From the NCBI GenBank assembly GCA_964559125.1, contig CAZLGW010000040.1, positions 1 through 54,446 of the forward strand: a DNA stretch of 54,446 bases. Direction: 5' to 3'. The translations under genes and the position numbers were made by a program. The DNA is from Ravibacter sp964559125 (lineage in GTDB: Bacteria > Bacteroidota > Bacteroidia > Cytophagales > Spirosomataceae). Below, one piece after another: positions 16,111 through 24,984 of the stretch. Positions within the stretch are counted from its first letter, which is position 1. Every line of letters begins with the position of its first letter. Below the pieces are notes generated by a model. That model ran no database searches. It was given only the letters and a program-made list of their open reading frames with translations, and had not been told where the DNA came from.

Positions 16111-16264
16111 AGTATACCGCAGAAATGGTTACGTGCTTCCTTAAATTATCCCAGGCCCGGAATAACCCTGATCTGAAGGCTCAGGATTTCCCCAAAACCC
16201 TGGATGACATGCATTATATGTAGTTGATCAAAAAAGTCATAGTTATTGTAAAACAAAAATCAGC

Positions 16265-18019
16265 ATGTTCCGGATACGTCTATTGACCGTCATATTTTTC
16301 ATAGCCGCTGCGGCAGGTTGGGCATTCAATGCCGATCATACCGATATCGTCATGTATAACGGGAAAGTCATAACCGTGGACGCTGATTTTTCGATATATG
16401 AAGCAATGGCCATTAAGGGTGACAGAATTATTGCGGTAGGTTCAAATGAAGAAATTCTAAATCTGGCGAACCGTCATACGTTGAAAATAGATCTTAAAGA
16501 TCATACCGTAATTCCGGGAATAATAGACAATCATGTTCATCCGATACCTGCTGCATTGAGCGAATACAATAAAAAGATACCTACTATTGAAACCCTTAAC
16601 GATCTTTTTGAATGGATACATAAAGAAACGCTGGAAAAGGAACCGGGGAATTGGATTATTCACCCCAAGTTCTTTTTCACGCGGATCGAAGAAAAGCGCT
16701 GGCCAACAATTAGTGAGCTCGATTCTATTGCGCCGGATCATCCTGTTTTCCTGAACGGAAGTTATATGGGGATGATCAACACAAAAGCCTTAACTGCTTC
16801 AGGAATTAACGGATCGAATGACCCGGTATTGGTGAGGGGAAAAGGTTCTGACCGGCCAACCGGCCTGATCAAACGTTCCGGATTCAGCAAGTTATCCATA
16901 ACGAATCCCGAAACATTTTGGATGGAAGAAAAACTCGAGGCGCTACGAGCATTATTTCGCAGGTACAATGCAATGGGAATCACGTCAGTAGGAGCCGGAA
17001 GTGGAGGACCAGATGACTTGAAAATTTTAAATGAATTAGAAAGAAAAGGAGGATTGACCGTGCGGGTATGTCAGAACATAAGCTTTCCGTTCGATCCAAA
17101 GCTTTCTCCGGAAGAAATGAAAAAAGCACTCGGGGAATTTCCCTATAAGACAGGCCAGGGAAATGAATGGGTTAAAGTAGGTGCCTTAAAGGTGGTACTG
17201 GACGGAGGTATATTGACAGGGACTGCATTTATGGGGTACCCTTGGGGAGAGAACGCCGTAAAGGTGTACGGTTTTCCCAACCGGGAATACAGGGGAGAAT
17301 TAAACTTTACAAGACAGGAGCTGAAAAACATCATTATAGTTGCCAATGGGGCCGGATGGAAATTTACAGCCCATGTTACAGGTGGGGGCGGCGTCGATAC
17401 GTTGCTTGCAGCCTATAAAGACGCGAGCCTGTCGGTACCACTCAAAGGAGGGCGTCATTCCATTATTCACGGGAATTTTTTTTCGGAAAAAGCGATAGAG
17501 ACTATGAAAGCCCTCCACATCTATGCTGATATGCAACCGATATGGTTTTATAAAGATGCCGATTTGCTCCATGAAGTGCTTGGGGAAAACAGGATGACGC
17601 CTTTTCATCCATATCGTACGATGATGGATTCAGCCATCATCGTCAACGGGGGGTCTGATCATATGGTGAAGCTGGATCCGGAGGAGTCGATTAATCCTTA
17701 TAATCCATTCCTCGCCATGTGGACGGTGATCAGGCGGAAATCGCAAGGGGGCCAGGTATTTAACCCCGAAGAGAGAGTTTCAAGGGAACGAGCTTTGCAG
17801 ATGTATACTATCAACAATGCATATGCGAGCTTCGAGGAGGAAATAAAAGGAAGTTTAGAGGTGGGAAAACTAGCCGATCTGAGTATTCTTTCTAAAGATA
17901 TACTTACCTGTCATGAGGATAGTATAAAGGCAATAAAGCCTGTTTTGACGATGGTTGGAGGACGAATCGTCCATGACGACAATTCCCTGAACCCGACAAA
18001 CGGCCGGAGAAACCGATAA
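16265..18019 (+). CDS. Secreted YtcJ-like amidohydrolase
   Basis: The 584-residue protein has an N-terminal signal peptide (about 1-20) and the layout of the YtcJ/amidohydrolase_3 family: small beta domain with YNGKVITVD and GDRIIAVG, the metal motif DNHVHP (His90, His92), the long insert with FLNGSYMGMINTKAL, KVVLDGGILTGTAF with the lysine/aspartate region, NGGSDHM, and a C-terminal beta part GKLADLSIL. Members hydrolyse amide or ring C-N bonds; the substrate is unknown here. Its relation to the preceding kinase (154 bases upstream) and the following sigma gene (147 bases downstream) is not clear. Confidence 0.8.
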   Translation: MFRIRLLTVIFFIAAAAGWAFNADHTDIVMYNGKVITVDADFSIYEAMAIKGDRIIAVGSNEEILNLANRHTLKIDLKDHTVIPGIIDNHVHPIPAALSEYNKKIPTIETLNDLFEWIHKETLEKEPGNWIIHPKFFFTRIEEKRWPTISELDSIAPDHPVFLNGSYMGMINTKALTASGINGSNDPVLVRGKGSDRPTGLIKRSGFSKLSITNPETFWMEEKLEALRALFRRYNAMGITSVGAGSGGPDDLKILNELERKGGLTVRVCQNISFPFDPKLSPEEMKKALGEFPYKTGQGNEWVKVGALKVVLDGGILTGTAFMGYPWGENAVKVYGFPNREYRGELNFTRQELKNIIIVANGAGWKFTAHVTGGGGVDTLLAAYKDASLSVPLKGGRHSIIHGNFFSEKAIETMKALHIYADMQPIWFYKDADLLHEVLGENRMTPFHPYRTMMDSAIIVNGGSDHMVKLDPEESINPYNPFLAMWTVIRRKSQGGQVFNPEERVSRERALQMYTINNAYASFEEEIKGSLEVGKLADLSILSKDILTCHEDSIKAIKPVLTMVGGRIVHDDNSLNPTNGRRNR

Positions 18020-18166
18020 GGACGATATGTCTTCCCTTCGAACCGACCCTTACAAAGCACTGGAGAAATGATAAGATATAATTTTTTGCAAAAAAAATAG
18101 ATTTATTTTAGGGTTTTTTTACTACTTCTGGATCTTTAGGGGAAATTTAACCAAAGAAAGCCCTGA

Positions 18167-18724
18167 ATGTATAGTTCTGAGACCAGCGACGGACTACTGG
18201 TAGATTTACTCAAAGGCCATGATGCGCAGGCTTTTGAAACGATCTATCGACGGTACTGGCATCAGCTCTTTGGATTTGCATATCAGCAGATCGGTTCAAA
18301 AGAGGAGGCAGAAGAAATTGTACAGGAGGTCATGCTCAACCTCTGGAAAGGTAGGCACAGATGGCATATAATGAAATTGGACGCTTTTCTGTTTATCTCT
18401 ACCAGGAACCTGGTAAACCGACATTTCAGACAAAAAGTCAATTTACGTAAATACCGCGAATACGAACTGATGCGGTCTGTATTTGAAAATATTGATTCAG
18501 ATCATATTTTCGGTGAAATCGATCTATTGGAAGCAATAGAAAGGGCGCTCGATCATTTGCCTGAAAAAACAGCTATGATTTTCAGGCTGAACAAGCTGGA
18601 TGACCTTTCGGTGAAAGTCATTGCGGCCAAAATGGGGCTAAGTGACAAAGCAGTAGAGTATCATATTACAAAGTCGCTGAAAGTAATCAGGCAACGTCTT
18701 GATGGATTTGTTTCAGACAATTAA
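18167..18724 (+). CDS. ECF sigma factor, FecI/PUL type
   Basis: The 185-residue protein has sigma region 2 at about 22-88 (FETIYRRYWHQLFGFAYQ, EEAEEIVQEVMLNLW) and region 4 at about 125-178 (LPEKTAMIFRLNKLDDLSVKVI, KMGLSDKAVEYHI). It is the RNA polymerase sigma-70 ECF type of Bacteroidota glycan loci. The FecR gene follows after 20 bases, then the STN-SusC transducer, giving the usual trans-envelope switch: substrate in SusC, signal through the STN domain to FecR, release of this sigma factor, transcription of susCD. No exact TAnnTTTG box was seen upstream. Confidence 0.93.
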   Translation: MYSSETSDGLLVDLLKGHDAQAFETIYRRYWHQLFGFAYQQIGSKEEAEEIVQEVMLNLWKGRHRWHIMKLDAFLFISTRNLVNRHFRQKVNLRKYREYELMRSVFENIDSDHIFGEIDLLEAIERALDHLPEKTAMIFRLNKLDDLSVKVIAAKMGLSDKAVEYHITKSLKVIRQRLDGFVSDN

Positions 18725-18744
18725 AGTTTTGAATCGATAGTACG

Positions 18745-19752
18745 ATGACCAGACAAGAGTTTGATATACTTGCAAAGAAATATATAGCCGGCGATTGCAC
18801 GCCGGAAGAAGCTGCTCTTGTTGAAGAGTGGACTGCACTACACTACAAACGTCATAGTGAGCATCCTTTTTATAAAATGAGGCAGGAAGCGATGCGTCAT
18901 GAGGACAGGATATGGGAAAAGATAAGAGCGGAGGCAGGAATAGAACAATCAAAAACGAAACCCAGGTGGAGATCGAGCTTATGGCTGGGCGTAGCTGCCT
19001 GTGTAATGATTATAATGTTGGGGAGCAGGTACTTCTCAGGTGAAGGCATCCCGAATGAGATTTCTAATACGCCCCCTTCCGGCATAGAGAGCAGGAATGC
19101 GACGGTTTTCCAGCAGCGTATTATTCTTCCGGATAGTAGTATCGTAGTATTGGAACCGGGGGCATCCATTGTTGCGAACGAAGACTATGGAAAAAGCACA
19201 AGGATGGTCTTTCTTACAGGAGAAGCATTTTTTGAGGTACAATCCAATCCTCAGATACCATTTCTCGTATATACAGGAGAGTTGATAACAGAAGTACTGG
19301 GAACAAGCTTTCGTATCAAACCTGAAGACGATAACAAGACGATAGAAGTCACGGTGATGACAGGCAAGGTTTCAATTTATACAGAACGGAACCATCACTT
19401 AAAGAAGCGGAACGGGGTTATTATTAACCCTAATCAGAAAGTTGTATTTAATACAGAATCGAAAATGGTACGACAGGACCTGGTCGACATTCCGGAGATG
19501 ATAGTCCCACCGGTCCAGGGAGCATCATTTTTATTTGACGATACACCTATAGAAAAGGTCCTGGCGCTAATGCAAAAGACTTATGGGGTCGAAATTGTGA
19601 TAGGAAATATTGCTTTAAAACAGTGCGTCTTCACCGGCGACCTGAACGGGCTGGGTTTATACGAACAACTGGACCACATTTGCAATGCATTGAGCGCATC
19701 CTATGAGGTCAGAGGTATTGATGTTTTTATTTCCGGCAATGGATGCGGGTAA
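18745..19752 (+). CDS. FecR-family anti-sigma factor
   Basis: The 335-residue protein has a cytoplasmic N-terminal sigma-binding part (about 1-75), one transmembrane helix (about 78-93, LWLGVAACVMIIMLG), a periplasmic FecR domain (about 120-220, with RIILPDSSIVVLEPGASI and FLTGEAFFEV) and a C-terminal DUF4974 domain (about 265-330, FDDTPIEKVLALMQKTYGVEI) that contacts the STN domain of the SusC transducer. It follows the sigma gene closely and is separated from susC by a 233-base spacer with strong RNA structure. Confidence 0.93.
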   Translation: MTRQEFDILAKKYIAGDCTPEEAALVEEWTALHYKRHSEHPFYKMRQEAMRHEDRIWEKIRAEAGIEQSKTKPRWRSSLWLGVAACVMIIMLGSRYFSGEGIPNEISNTPPSGIESRNATVFQQRIILPDSSIVVLEPGASIVANEDYGKSTRMVFLTGEAFFEVQSNPQIPFLVYTGELITEVLGTSFRIKPEDDNKTIEVTVMTGKVSIYTERNHHLKKRNGVIINPNQKVVFNTESKMVRQDLVDIPEMIVPPVQGASFLFDDTPIEKVLALMQKTYGVEIVIGNIALKQCVFTGDLNGLGLYEQLDHICNALSASYEVRGIDVFISGNGCG

Positions 19753-19853
19753 TCCGTCACGTACAGTAAACGTATAGAATGAGTCATTTTTATTAATCAC
19801 CCAACTTTATCGTGCATATGGATAGATTCGACTAATTAAATTTTTTATTGAAA

Positions 19854-19944
19854 AGCCGGCAATGCGTCTACATTACCGGCTGGTTGTGTAGCGCTCAAAC
19901 TTCCAATTTGAGTGCCTCGGATGATTTCCCGGGGGCTACTACAC
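19854..19944 (+). ncRNA. Structured RNA leader upstream of the STN-SusC gene
   Basis: Three hairpins lie in 91 bases. Hairpin 1 is 19854-19864 with 19871-19881 (10 of 11 pairs, 6-base loop). Hairpin 2 is 19891-19899 with 19907-19915 (9 pairs, one G-U). Hairpin 3 is 19915-19920 with 19929-19934 (one G-U); its first base is shared with hairpin 2, so one of the two would use one pair fewer. A closing stem GTGTA/TACAC (19886-19890 with 19940-19944) encloses hairpins 2 and 3 as a three-way junction. It sits 42 bases before the susC ATG. It could be a 5' leader element or, read on the minus strand, hairpin 1 followed by CTTTTC could end an antisense RNA. Predicted by eye only. Confidence 0.45.
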
Positions 19945-19985
19945 TTGTTTTTCGAGCTGTTTAACCCTTAAAACAATGCTAAATT

Positions 19986-22900
19986 ATGAACAAAAAATTA
20001 CAGATCCGTTCCCGGATTTGGAAAATCATGAAAATGACCATCCATCAGCTTATCCTGTTTGCCATTTGTGGTGGGATAGCCTTTGCCCATAGCAGCAAAG
20101 GGCAGAGTATTCTGGAAAAGAGCGTTTCGCTTAGCGCGGAGAATGCCCGGTTTAAAGGGGTTTTGTCACAGCTGGAGCAGCAAACACAAGTCCGTTTCAT
20201 TTATAGCTCAAGCGCCATTGATGTAAGACAAAGGGTAAATCTACAGGTAACAAACCAAAAGCTCAATATCGTACTGAAAGAGCTGCTTCACCCGCTATCC
20301 ATCGATTACATCGTCTCAGGCAATCGGATTACGCTGAAGAAGCTTGTTGCCGGGCAAGGAGAGAGAGGGGCGGCGCCCATCCTGTTTACAAGTGAAACCC
20401 CTGATGCCGTAGCAGACCGGACGGTAAAGGGGAAAGTTACGGATGAAACGGGAGAACCGTTGCCCGGGGTAAGCATTGTGATCAAAGAGACCCGGCATGG
20501 CATGACAACAGATGCCAACGGCTTGTTTTCCATTGTGGTACCAGATGAAAATGCGGTGCTGGTATTTTCATTTGTAGGGTATCTTAATCAAGAAGTGATG
20601 GTAGGCGCCAGGAGTGCCATTGATATTGAAATGGAAGTCGATGAGAAAAGCCTGGAAGAGGTGGTAGTTGTAGGGTATGGAACACAAAAAAGACGCGATG
20701 TGACGGGAGCGATCGCGTCTGTCCCGACGGAGCGTTTGGAGATGGTGCCCAGTACCAATATTGCCCAGGTTCTGCAGGGGTCGGTTCCCGGTGTCCTCGT
20801 CCAGCAGTCAGTAGGGGGTTCTAACCCCCAGAGTACGATCATGATACGTGGCAGAAATTCTATTTTGGCCAGTAATGATCCTTTGATCATATTGGATGGG
20901 ATCCCGTATGCCGGCAATCTTGCAGATATCAATGTAAATGAGGTAAGCAGCATAGAGGTGCTCAAAGACGCATCGTCTACCGCGATCTATGGTTCCAGGG
21001 GGGCGAACGGGGTAATCATCATTACCTCTAAAGCCGGCGGTAAGTCCAAAGCGCCCAAATTTTCATATGATGGTAAGTATTCCTTTCAACGGGCAAACAA
21101 CATGCCCCGTTTCATGACTGCGGAGGAGTTTTATCAGTTTAAAGAAAAAAGGGAGCCGGGCATTATGACGCCTACGGAGCAGCGGGTTTATGACACTAAA
21201 TCCTGGACAGACTGGTCGGAGGTCGCGTTGAGGGATGGCAAAGCCATGCACCATAACCTTTCTCTGCAAGGAGGGTTTAACCAGACGAATTACTATGTGT
21301 CGGGAAACTTCCTGGACGTTGAAGGACAGACCCTGAATGATAGATATAAGCGTTTTAATGGACGACTGGGATTAGGGACTACCGTTTTGGGTTTTATCAA
21401 GCTCGGTACTAATATGCAGGTAGCATCTGCCGATTACGGTGGAGCGCCTATCGATTGGGAAGATGTACTGAAAATGAACCCCCTTACCCAGGGTTTTGAC
21501 GCCTCCGGTAATCAGTTGCTGTTCCCGTGGCCGGAGTTCATCGATATATTGAATCCCCTGGAGCCGCTCAACTATGATTACTCCAGGAAATCGTTTCAAT
21601 TGTTCAGCAATAATTTTGCCGAGATCCAGATCCCTAAGGTGGAGGGCTTGTCGTACAGGTTAAATTTCGGTTTTCAAAAGACATGGTCCGGGATGAACCG
21701 CTATGCAGACAGGAGTACGGGGCTGGGTTATACAAATCAGGGATATTATCAGTCAGCAGATGGCGAAAACGGGTATACGTCTCTTGAGAATATCGTGCGC
21801 TACCGTAAAAAAATCGGGAAGCATTCATTGGACCTGACAGGCGTTTATGCCTACGAACAGGGCGAGCGCACCTCATCCACTATGGAAGCCAGGGGGTTTT
21901 CGCATGATTTTATCACCAGGTACTCAGTAGCCCAGGCCAACTTTAAACTACCCGGATATGACTATTATAAAACAGTCCTTATCGGCCAGATGCTGCGCTT
22001 GAACTACAACTACGATAGTCGCTATCTTTTAACCCTTACCGGCAGGAGAGATGGCTATTCCGGGTTTGGCGCCAACAAAAAATGGGGTATTTTTCCGTCT
22101 GTTGCCGTGGGCTGGAACATAGCAGAAGAGAAATTTGGGGTAGAGGACATATTCCAGGAACTTAAGCTTCGCGCATCATACGGTGTAAACGGTAACCAGG
22201 CGGTCAATGCCTATGAAACAATTTCCAGGTTAGGGGAACATAACATGGTCACCGGCTCGACCTCTTTACCGGGTTATATCCCGGTGAAACTAGGCCAGGA
22301 CGAACTGGGATGGGAAAGCAGTAAAACGATCAATCTCGGGTTGGATTTCAGTATCCTGAAAGGCGCCGTGTCGGGTACGCTCAACTACTACAATACCGAT
22401 ACCTATGACCTGCTGCTCAACCGCACGATCTCTCCCGTACACGGTATATCCAATATTACCCAAAACATAGGAAAGACCAACAACAGGGGAGTAGAGGCGG
22501 GGTTGAAAGCGATGCTCGTCACCAGGGATGGCTTCCGTTGGAACCTTGAAGGAAATATGGCTACAAACAAGAACAAAATCGTAGCGCTTTACGGATTGCT
22601 GGATGACGAGGGCAATGAGATCGACGACCTGGCCAATTCCTGGTTCATCGGGCAGCCGATCAATGTCAATTACGATCTGAGGTTCGCCGGTGTATGGCAG
22701 CTTCACGAAGCGGAAGAGGCACAGAAATTTGGCAACAGACCCGGGGGGGCAAAAGCCGTCGATGTCAATGGCGACTCCATGATCACGCCCGACGACCGGC
22801 ATTTTATTGGTCAGCGGGACCCCACTTTTTCCTGGGGCTTGACCAATACGTTCAATTATAAGTCTTTCGGGCTATCTGTTTTTCTCCACGGTATACACGG

Positions 22901-23270
22901 CATTACCAGGCTCAATACACTTATGCAGGATGGTTCGACAAGCGCCGGCGCCAGGCGCAACGTTATCAAAAAAGATTGGTGGACGCCGGATAACCCAAGC
23001 AATACCTTTCAGGAAAATTCTACCGTGGTAGCGGGTTACCCTATCTATGAGGATGCTTCGTTTGTACGCCTGAAAGACGTGACCTTGTCTTACCAGGTGA
23101 AACCCGGGATCACTTCCAAACTGGGACTCGACCAGCTCAGGTTCTATGTCAACCTGCGTAATATGCTTACCTGGTCGGATTGGAGCACCAATGACCCCGA
23201 GCTTACGTTTGGGCGCGGCGCAGCGCTGTTGGCCAAGGAATTTGTGCTGGGTTTGAATTTTAACTTTTAG
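19986..23270 (+). CDS. SusC/RagA TonB-dependent transducer with STN domain
   Basis: The 1094-residue protein starts with a signal region (MKMTIHQLILFAICGGIAFA; true start may be this internal Met, codon 16), then an STN secretin/TonB short N-terminal domain (about 45-115), a carboxypeptidase-regulatory-like domain (about 146-216, GKVTDETGEPLPGVSI), the SusC hallmark LEEVVVVGYGTQKR (about 223-236), plug and a C-terminal barrel ending LGLNFNF. The STN domain marks it as a signal transducer to the FecR protein encoded upstream. Its partner SusD starts 13 bases after the stop. The 5' end is partly duplicated at 26371-26465. Confidence 0.94.
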   Translation: MNKKLQIRSRIWKIMKMTIHQLILFAICGGIAFAHSSKGQSILEKSVSLSAENARFKGVLSQLEQQTQVRFIYSSSAIDVRQRVNLQVTNQKLNIVLKELLHPLSIDYIVSGNRITLKKLVAGQGERGAAPILFTSETPDAVADRTVKGKVTDETGEPLPGVSIVIKETRHGMTTDANGLFSIVVPDENAVLVFSFVGYLNQEVMVGARSAIDIEMEVDEKSLEEVVVVGYGTQKRRDVTGAIASVPTERLEMVPSTNIAQVLQGSVPGVLVQQSVGGSNPQSTIMIRGRNSILASNDPLIILDGIPYAGNLADINVNEVSSIEVLKDASSTAIYGSRGANGVIIITSKAGGKSKAPKFSYDGKYSFQRANNMPRFMTAEEFYQFKEKREPGIMTPTEQRVYDTKSWTDWSEVALRDGKAMHHNLSLQGGFNQTNYYVSGNFLDVEGQTLNDRYKRFNGRLGLGTTVLGFIKLGTNMQVASADYGGAPIDWEDVLKMNPLTQGFDASGNQLLFPWPEFIDILNPLEPLNYDYSRKSFQLFSNNFAEIQIPKVEGLSYRLNFGFQKTWSGMNRYADRSTGLGYTNQGYYQSADGENGYTSLENIVRYRKKIGKHSLDLTGVYAYEQGERTSSTMEARGFSHDFITRYSVAQANFKLPGYDYYKTVLIGQMLRLNYNYDSRYLLTLTGRRDGYSGFGANKKWGIFPSVAVGWNIAEEKFGVEDIFQELKLRASYGVNGNQAVNAYETISRLGEHNMVTGSTSLPGYIPVKLGQDELGWESSKTINLGLDFSILKGAVSGTLNYYNTDTYDLLLNRTISPVHGISNITQNIGKTNNRGVEAGLKAMLVTRDGFRWNLEGNMATNKNKIVALYGLLDDEGNEIDDLANSWFIGQPINVNYDLRFAGVWQLHEAEEAQKFGNRPGGAKAVDVNGDSMITPDDRHFIGQRDPTFSWGLTNTFNYKSFGLSVFLHGIHGITRLNTLMQDGSTSAGARRNVIKKDWWTPDNPSNTFQENSTVVAGYPIYEDASFVRLKDVTLSYQVKPGITSKLGLDQLRFYVNLRNMLTWSDWSTNDPELTFGRGAALLAKEFVLGLNFNF

Positions 23271-23283
23271 CCTTTTCAAGTAC

Positions 23284-24951
23284 ATGATCATGAAATCGAC
23301 TTACTACTATTGCATCGCGTTGCTGGTTCTGATTTCAGGAGGCTGCTCCGAGGATATCCTTGTCGAAACCCCTCCCAATTTCATTGCTTCCGAGACCTTA
23401 TATACAAATTTCTCCGGCTTTGAAGCCGGTTTGAACGGAGTGTATTCGCTTGTCAGGCACAGAGACCAGGGGCTGGCAGGGAGTTCTGCGCTGACCAGCG
23501 ATCTTTTTATGCTGGGAACCGACAACCTGACCTCCAACCATAGTGTCGGAGGGTTCAACAGTATGACCGTCGGCTGGGGGGCCGGCAATATCGGAACGGC
23601 CGTCTTTTATCGCGACGCTTTCATCTGGCTGTACCAGATCATCAACGCGGCCAATACCATTATCGAGTCTGCTGGAAGTGAACAGGTCAATTGGACCGGA
23701 GGGCCGGGTTCGGAAGAAGAAAACAAACAATTTGTCCTTGCCAATGCCAGGGCGCTGCGGGCCTGGGCGTACCGGCACCTGACCTTTCTTTGGGGGGATG
23801 TCCCGTTGAACCTCAACGTTTCCAAAGGATCCAATATCGTTACCGATTGGGAGCGTGCGCCGGTCGCGGACGTGCGTCGTACGATGATCGCAGACTGGAG
23901 GTTCGCTTTTCAGCATATCCCCGTCGAACCGCTCCCCGGGCGTATCTCTAAAGGGGCTGTAGGCCACCTTTTATCGGAAATGTACCTGACGACCAACCGG
24001 CTGGATTCGGCGTTGTATTTTGCCGACCAGGTGATCAATCAGGGGGCCTATCGCCTTGTTACCGAGCGGTATGGCGTAGACAGGGATAAGCCCGGCGTTC
24101 CCTTTATGGACATGTTCAAGCATGGTAATACGAACAGGGCGGAAGGAAATACGGAGGCATTATGGGTTTTCCAGTTTGAGAGACAGACAGTGGGCGGCGG
24201 CGAAAACAGTATCGTGAAGCGGCATCATCTGAGCCGGTACAATGCCATCCAGGTCAACGGCGTCAACCCCTTCCAGTTTACGATAGAGCGTGGCGGGCGT
24301 GGACTCGGCCGGAATTCACTGACAAAATTTGCCATAGATCTTTATGAAGATGGAGACGATCGGGGAGGCCCACATGCCTTGCGCAAATTTTTCATACTGA
24401 GGAACGCAGAAGATAATGCGCCTGCCCCGGCAGACGTGCTGCCCAACGGTTATGCCTATGGGGATACGATCCACCTTAACTGGGAGCAGGACATTACTCT
24501 TACTGCCCGCGGAAGGGTTAATTGGCCATTTTCCCGCAAGGTCGAATACGTGGATCCGGAAAATATCAGCGGGGATCATGATTTTAAGGACCAGATCCAT
24601 CTTCGCCTGGCGGATACCTATCTATTAAAGGCTGAGATCCTTTTTAAGCAAAACCGAATGGGAGAAGCGACCGAAGCCATCAATGTACTCAGGAGACGGG
24701 CCAATGCACGACTTATTTCCGAAAGCGAGCTGAATATCGATTTTATATTGGATGAACGTTCCCGCGAGTTGATTTTAGAGGAAGACCGCAGGCATACGCT
24801 ACTGCGCACAGGAAAGTGGCTGGAGCGTACACGGAATTATAACCGGAACGGAGGGCAGGCTATCACCGAAAGGGACACCCTGTTCCCTATTCCCCAGGTT
24901 GTGATCGATGCCAACCTTACACGTCCGATGGAACAGAATAATGGATACTGA
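23284..24951 (+). CDS. SusD/RagB surface nutrient-binding lipoprotein
   Basis: The 555-residue protein (or two residues shorter from the ATG at 23290) has a lipoprotein signal (ALLVLISGGC, Cys about residue 21) and the SusD pattern: early LYTNFSGFEAGLNGVYSLV, ARALRAWAYRHLTFLWGDVPL near the middle, RLADTYLLKAEILFK and the late ERSRELILEEDRRHTLLRTGKW with C-terminal FPIPQVVIDAN. It would bind the glycan over the SusC channel encoded just upstream. Confidence 0.93.
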   Translation: MIMKSTYYYCIALLVLISGGCSEDILVETPPNFIASETLYTNFSGFEAGLNGVYSLVRHRDQGLAGSSALTSDLFMLGTDNLTSNHSVGGFNSMTVGWGAGNIGTAVFYRDAFIWLYQIINAANTIIESAGSEQVNWTGGPGSEEENKQFVLANARALRAWAYRHLTFLWGDVPLNLNVSKGSNIVTDWERAPVADVRRTMIADWRFAFQHIPVEPLPGRISKGAVGHLLSEMYLTTNRLDSALYFADQVINQGAYRLVTERYGVDRDKPGVPFMDMFKHGNTNRAEGNTEALWVFQFERQTVGGGENSIVKRHHLSRYNAIQVNGVNPFQFTIERGGRGLGRNSLTKFAIDLYEDGDDRGGPHALRKFFILRNAEDNAPAPADVLPNGYAYGDTIHLNWEQDITLTARGRVNWPFSRKVEYVDPENISGDHDFKDQIHLRLADTYLLKAEILFKQNRMGEATEAINVLRRRANARLISESELNIDFILDERSRELILEEDRRHTLLRTGKWLERTRNYNRNGGQAITERDTLFPIPQVVIDANLTRPMEQNNGY

Positions 24952-24984
24952 TAAAAAAGGGGCCGGATCGATAGTATATCAACT

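Noticed and set aside
16111..16264. CCTGA/TCAGG inverted repeat as terminator of the kinase gene
   Set aside because: Only five pairs with a large loop and no T-run.
18020..18166. T-rich TATAATTTTTTGC as promoter of the FecI-type sigma gene
   Set aside because: Spacing does not match TAnnTTTG and the whole stretch is low complexity.
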